DNA of 8,641 bases from Salinirussus sp. (GTDB lineage Archaea > Halobacteriota > Halobacteria > Halobacteriales > Haloarculaceae): assembly GCA_028275005.1 (NCBI GenBank), contig JAQCNN010000199.1:1-8641 (forward strand), in the 5' to 3' direction. Positions 6,174 through 8,641 of the stretch are shown piece by piece. Positions within the stretch are counted from its first letter, which is position 1, and each line of letters starts with the position of its first letter. The notes under the pieces are model-generated. The model made no database searches, had not been told where the DNA came from, and saw nothing but the letters and a program-made list of their open reading frames with translations. The translations under genes were made by a program, and so were the position numbers.

Positions 6174-6629
6174 TTACCGCACGAGCCCCTGCTTGAGCGC
6201 CAGGACCTCACGCGCCGCGTCGTGCTGGCCGTCGACGTCGGCCAGTGCTTCGGCTGCCTCCAAGGTACGGACGGCGCTGTCGAGAAAGGAGAGGACGTCA
6301 CCGGGGTAGGCGTACAGCATGTAGTCGTCGCCCATCACGTCGACGATAGCGTCCGGGCCAAGCCCCTGCTCGCGCAGTTCAAGCAGGTAGCGGACGAACT
6401 TCCGCTCCGGACAGCCACAGTGAGGGTTTGCCTGACAGTCACAGTCCATGAAGTCCTCCGCAAAGTCGAGCACCCGGTCCCGCGTCGCGTCGTCGAGCTT
6501 TGAGAGCCCCTCACCCGAAAAGAGGATATCGAGTGTTGCCCCCTTGAATGCCCCCTTTGGAAAGGAGGTCTCCAACTGTGAGGCGAGTTGGCGGTGGTTC
6601 TTTATGTAGATCTTGTTGGTGACAGCCAC
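6174..6629 (-). CDS. conserved haloarchaeal protein with CxCx5CxC cluster (151 aa)
   Basis: It begins VTNKIYIKNHRQLASQLET after a GTG-initiated Met-Ala. No ATG precedes GTG 6627-6629 before the frame leaves conserved-looking sequence. The midpart KGAFKGATLDILFSGEGLSKLDDATRD is followed by helix VLDFAEDFMD, then Cys63-x-Cys65-x5-Cys71-x-Cys73 (CDCQANPHCGC), a compact four-Cys site that probably holds zinc. Residues 77-130 continue as helices (RKFVRYLLELREQG, DVLSFLDSAVRTLEAAEAL). I believe this is the haloarchaeal family called DUF5814, which also occurs fused to helicases, but that is from memory. Function is unknown; nucleic-acid binding is a guess from the Cys cluster. An AT-richer block on the minus strand (CTTTTGCGC, 6655-6663) lies about 30 nt upstream as a possible promoter. 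It is divergent from the hydrolase gene with 104 bp between starts. Confidence 0.7.
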   Translation of the reverse strand: MAVTNKIYIKNHRQLASQLETSFPKGAFKGATLDILFSGEGLSKLDDATRDRVLDFAEDFMDCDCQANPHCGCPERKFVRYLLELREQGLGPDAIVDVMGDDYMLYAYPGDVLSFLDSAVRTLEAAEALADVDGQHDAAREVLALKQGLVR

Positions 6630-6703
6630 GTTTCAGTCGATGTAGCGGACGACAGCGCAAAAGCCACACGGACCGGCCCGGGACGAGCCCGGCTGCCACC
6701 CGG

Positions 6704-6710
6704 TATTTAG
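6704..6710 (+). promoter_or_regulatory. candidate TATA box for the alpha/beta hydrolase
   Basis: TATTTAG in CCGGTATTTAGTG is centred 27 nt before the ATG at 6734. A purine run, GAGGGGGG at 6723-6730, sits 3 nt before the ATG and may act as a Shine-Dalgarno if there is a leader, so both modes of initiation are possible. Confidence 0.38.
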
Positions 6711-6733
6711 TGCTCACAGACAGAGGGGGGAAT

Positions 6734-7648
6734 ATGCACACACCCGACGCGCTGGACGTCGAATCGGCCGACGGGACACGGGTCCGTGTCTGGCGGACTG
6801 TCCCCGAGGGTGCGACGGAGGCCGTGCTGTTCGTCCACGGTGCCACGTACGGCGGGCGAACGGCCTTTGCCCCCGAGGGCTACTCCTGGCTGGCTGACGT
6901 GGCTGCCGCGGGCCGGGCCGGCTACGCCCTCGACGTCCGGGGGTACGGCGACTCGGAGCGCCCACCTGAACTGGACGCGCCGGCCGAGGAAGGGGAGCCT
7001 GTGGTCCGCGCGGAGACGGCGGCACAGGACGCCGCGGCGGCACTAGATGCGGTTCGTGAGACCTTCGAGACGGTCCACCTGGTCGGCTACTCCTGGGGGT
7101 CGATGACTGCCGGCGTCCTGCTCGAGGACCTGGGCGCCGAGGTGGCCTCGCTGGTCCAGTACGCCCCGGTCTACTCGCCCGCGGCCGACCGGGCGGCGGA
7201 CTTCTCGCCGGGTGACCCACCCGCGGCGTACCGGACGGTCACCGAGGCCGACACGCGCGAGCGGTGGGCGAGCCAGCGCCCCGACCCGGTTCCGGCGGGC
7301 GCCTTCGACGCGTTCTGGGAGACGCTGCTCGACTCCGGCCAGCACGCCGGCGGGGACCGGGTGGCCGCCCCCAACGGAACGCTCGTCGACCTGACCGCCG
7401 CCGTCGACGAGCCGCTGTACGACCCCGGTGCCATCGAGGCGCCGACGCTGGTGGTCCGGGGGTCACTCGACACGGCCTCACGCCGCCCGGACGCGCTCGC
7501 ACTGTACGACGCTGTCGGCGCCGACCACCGCAGATACGCTGAACTCGCCGGTGGCACCCACTTCATGCAGTTCGAGTCCGCCCGGGAGCAACTGGTCGGG
7601 ACCGTGCGGGCATTTCAGGACCGCGTCGACGGGGACCACACCGCGTGA
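6734..7648 (+). CDS. alpha/beta-fold hydrolase (304 aa)
   Basis: The canonical fold features appear in order: strand and oxyanion-hole loop VLFVHGATYGG (31-41), DVRGYGDSERP (67-77), and nucleophile elbow GYSWGS with Ser120. The third-residue acid is Asp246 in LVVRGSLDTASRRP, and the catalytic His276 is in AGGTHFMQFE. The triad is intact and the length is standard, so it should be an active esterase, lipase-like or related hydrolase; the substrate is not predictable. The lid region (about 145-225) is rich in Ala, Pro and Asp. There is no signal peptide, so it is cytoplasmic. The start at ATG 6734 is preferred over TTG/ATG-like codons near 6710 because the earlier ones overlap the promoter box and the hydrolase pattern begins just after MHTPDALDVES. 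It is monocistronic, between a divergent gene and tRNA-His. Confidence 0.87.
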   Translation: MHTPDALDVESADGTRVRVWRTVPEGATEAVLFVHGATYGGRTAFAPEGYSWLADVAAAGRAGYALDVRGYGDSERPPELDAPAEEGEPVVRAETAAQDAAAALDAVRETFETVHLVGYSWGSMTAGVLLEDLGAEVASLVQYAPVYSPAADRAADFSPGDPPAAYRTVTEADTRERWASQRPDPVPAGAFDAFWETLLDSGQHAGGDRVAAPNGTLVDLTAAVDEPLYDPGAIEAPTLVVRGSLDTASRRPDALALYDAVGADHRRYAELAGGTHFMQFESAREQLVGTVRAFQDRVDGDHTA

Positions 7649-7676
7649 GCGGACCCGGCGCGCGTCTAACGTAACG

Positions 7677-7683
7677 TATTTGA
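7677..7683 (+). promoter_or_regulatory. possible promoter box for tRNA-His
   Basis: TATTTGA, after AACG, is the AT-rich block between the hydrolase stop and the tRNA. It is centred about 36 nt before the mature 5' end, which would leave a short leader for RNase P to remove. Two AGGTAC copies (7683-7688 and 7698-7703) lie between box and tRNA; their meaning is unknown. Confidence 0.3.
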
Positions 7684-7715
7684 GGTACTCAGAGACTAGG
7701 TACGTGTGCACTCAT

Positions 7716-7789
7716 GTCCGGGTTGGGGTAGTGGACTATCCTTCAGCCTTGTGGAGGCTGAGACGCGGGTTCGATTCTCGCACCTGGAC
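7716..7789 (+). tRNA. tRNA-His(GUG)
   Basis: It folds as a complete cloverleaf. The acceptor strand TCCGGGT (7717-7723) pairs with ACCTGGA (7782-7788), including one G-T pair. The extra G at 7716 (G-1) faces the discriminator C73 at 7789, the hallmark of tRNA-His. The D-arm is GGGT/ATCC and the anticodon stem CAGCC/GGCTG (7744-7748 and 7756-7760) closes the loop TTGTGGA, giving anticodon GTG at 7751-7753. The T-arm is GCGGG-TTCGATT-CTCGC. One more base than usual lies between the D and anticodon stems. There is no intron, and CCA is not encoded, so it must be added enzymatically. Confidence 0.93.
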
Positions 7790-7790
7790 C

Positions 7791-7794
7791 TTTT
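7791..7794 (+). terminator. short T-run after tRNA-His
   Basis: TTTT one base after the discriminator is a typical minimal archaeal termination signal for a tRNA. It is only four T in length, so it may be weak. Confidence 0.35.
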
Positions 7795-7998
7795 GCCTTC
7801 TCTGCCGGTCCAACTGACCGTCAGTCGTCGCGGACCCTGCCTGTCACCGCTCGGTACGCACTGAACTCCGCTGACGCGGTCGGCCCGGCTGGCGCCGGTT
7901 CCGTCGACTGCGTTCCGGAGGGACTGTTTGCCTGTGGCTCACACAGTCGCCGCGGACGGCCTCATCTCGTTCTACACTCCGCTGATTGGGGCGGTCGC

Positions 7999-8091
7999 TC
8001 ACCCACTGACCTGATACTCCGCCGCTGTCACCTCGCCGACGGTCAGCGTTGTGTCTATGCCGGCCGGACCCGTCGCGTCCTCACCGGGCAC
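7999..8091 (-). other. possible 30-aa ORF or out-of-phase tail of the surface-protein gene
   Basis: GTG at 8089-8091 lies 4 nt beyond the TGA (8096-8098) of the right-edge gene. The frame runs 30 codons (VPGEDATGPAGIDTTLTVG, then EVTAAEYQVSG) to TGA at 7999-8001. Third codon positions are mostly G or C, as in the host genes, and the composition (acidic, Thr/Val alternation) is protein-like. It is in a different phase from the upstream gene, so it may be a tail cut off by a frameshift, a tiny downstream gene, or chance. Confidence 0.22.
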
Positions 8092-8095
8092 ACTC

Positions 8096-8641
8096 TCACG
8101 TATTCACCTTGCTGACCTCGAAGTGTATCTCCTTTTTACTGCCGTCTGTGAACAGGAGTGAGACCGTGATATCGGCGTCCGAGGAACTCCCGACAGTGTC
8201 ATAAGTGAGCTTCGCCTTATTCCCATCCTTGTATGCGTTTTTGATCTTAATATTGATGTTTCCGTTCGACGGAGTCGTCGGCTCCGCGGTGAAGTTATAA
8301 TATTTTCCATCGGTGTCGAACTGTCCCGTATCGGTCTCTTCGGTAGCCTCGGCGTATCCACTCGCGGAGCCGGTCACGTTGACCTCGTGATTCTGCCCGC
8401 TGTTGCCCTGACCGTTCCCACTGTTGCCCTGATTCTTGTACTCAAAGTAATCGATATCTTTCACGTTACCGTTGTCGTTCGCTGGTGTATCAATACTGAA
8501 ATCCGTCATGGTAATGCCACCGCAGGCGTTCTGATTCTTCAGGTCGAAGGAGAGCGCACTCGACCCGCCGCTGCCGCCGGTTGCCGACACGTTCCGCACA
8601 CACGTCGAATCGTTGTCGGGACTGCCGCCGGCACTGGCCCC
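8096..8641 (-). CDS. secreted, Asn/Gly/Ser-rich surface or pilin-like protein, C-terminal part (5' end outside window)
   Basis: The frame is open from the right edge (codon-aligned at 8641) to TGA at 8096-8098, giving 181 visible residues. The GTG at 8597-8599 is not a convincing start because the residues before it (GGSPDNDSTC) continue the same low-complexity, sequon-bearing style. The visible part has four N-glycosylation sequons (NDS, NVS, NVT, NFT), two Cys close enough for a disulfide (STC, NAC), and beta-rich blocks SALSFDLKNQNACGGITMTDFSID, cut by a GNSGNGQGNSGQN linker, then ADITVSLLFTDG and EIHFEV. There is no transmembrane segment in the visible part. It resembles C-terminal beta domains of haloarchaeal exported proteins such as pilin-like proteins, but I cannot name the family. 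A hand count of 8101-8160 gives 28 of 60 G+C, against 41 of 60 for 2461-2520, and codons such as AAA, AAT and TAT are common, suggesting acquisition or a fast-changing surface gene. Confidence 0.66.
   Translation of the reverse strand, partial: GASAGGSPDNDSTCVRNVSATGGSGGSSALSFDLKNQNACGGITMTDFSIDTPANDNGNVKDIDYFEYKNQGNSGNGQGNSGQNHEVNVTGSASGYAEATEETDTGQFDTDGKYYNFTAEPTTPSNGNINIKIKNAYKDGNKAKLTYDTVGSSSDADITVSLLFTDGSKKEIHFEVSKVNT
8400..8432 (-). repeat. 21-nt-period tandem repeat encoding a QGNSG linker
   Basis: CTGTTGCCCTGA (plus strand) occurs at 8400-8411 and again at 8421-8432, a period of 21 nt. In the minus-strand protein this gives two seven-residue units, QGNSGNG and QGNSGQN. The period is a multiple of three, so gain or loss of units would keep the frame and only change linker length. 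Confidence 0.55.

Larger units (their letters stand above)
7790..8095. other. 306-bp stretch without a confident gene
   Basis: This stretch contains a T-run after the tRNA, a 13-nt inverted repeat ACTGAC-C-GTCAGT (7813-7825), and two coding-like fragments on the minus strand in different phases. One spans 7999-8091 and directly follows the stop of the gene at the right edge. The other, 7821-7965, reads MRPSAATV and, after a one-base phase change, continues EPQANSPSGTQSTEPAPAG to a stop. Neither is convincing as an intact gene; together they look like gene debris or an unannotated conserved non-coding region. I see no IS terminal repeats and no copy of the tRNA 3' end here. Confidence 0.5.

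Noticed and set aside
6681..6695. Inverted repeat CCGGG-ACGAG-CCCGG between the divergent genes, considered as an operator
   Set aside because: It has only five base pairs of pure G/C, frequent by chance at this composition, and no matching site elsewhere in the window.
7428..7817. Plus-strand frame running through the hydrolase end and the tRNA
   Set aside because: It crosses a complete tRNA cloverleaf and is out of phase with the hydrolase, so it cannot be a real gene.
7813..7825. 13-nt inverted repeat ACTGAC-C-GTCAGT considered as a tRNA terminator hairpin
   Set aside because: Archaeal tRNA transcripts usually end at T-runs, and one directly follows the tRNA. The repeat has no T-run after it and no loop that allows a stable hairpin.
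1..8641. CRISPR arrays, insertion sequences, toxin-antitoxin or other defence modules
   Set aside because: I found no regularly spaced repeats, no transposase or integrase motif, and no toxin partner beside the RHH gene.

Overview
The window comes from a haloarchaeon (class Halobacteria; genus not determined). The evidence is high G+C, Asp/Glu-rich proteins with few lysines, starts that mostly lack Shine-Dalgarno sequences but have AT-rich boxes about 25-30 nt upstream, a tRNA-His without an encoded CCA, and families typical of haloarchaea (NMD3 homologue, RPA with its RPA-associated protein, a short ManC-type nucleotidyltransferase). It is mostly ordinary chromosome with compact, mixed-strand genes, ending in an AT-richer accessory stretch.

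Left part (1-2170): the C-terminal part of an NMD3-like ribosome-biogenesis protein on the plus strand converges on a minus-strand group. In transcription order that group is a small Cys/His-rich protein, a mannose-1-phosphate guanylyltransferase (start and stop share GTGA), and an unrecognised 83-aa acidic protein. A palindrome and TATA-like box between the last two suggest the 83-aa gene can have its own controlled promoter.

Middle (2284-6629): a complete AMP-forming acyl-CoA synthetase is followed by a replication module on the plus strand. The module is a single-stranded-DNA-binding RPA (Rpa3 type, OB fold plus zinc finger) and an RPA-associated protein joined by a TAATG overlap. A ribbon-helix-helix/coiled-coil protein follows behind its own promoter, which carries a cluster of CGACCG half-sites including a 14-bp palindrome. 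A minus-strand protein with a CxCx5CxC cluster converges on it.

Right part (6734-8641): an alpha/beta hydrolase with an intact Ser-Asp-His triad, then tRNA-His(GUG), then about 300 bp without a clear gene but with two out-of-phase coding-like fragments on the minus strand. The window ends in the C-terminal part of an AT-richer, Asn/Gly/Ser-rich, probably secreted and glycosylated protein that enters from the right edge.

Most genes are housekeeping and I see no new multi-gene defence or mobile system. The points most worth a second look are the 15-codon reading frame overlapping the rpa start, the 10-bp operator-like palindrome shared by two promoters, and the AT-rich surface-protein gene with coding-like debris next to tRNA-His.
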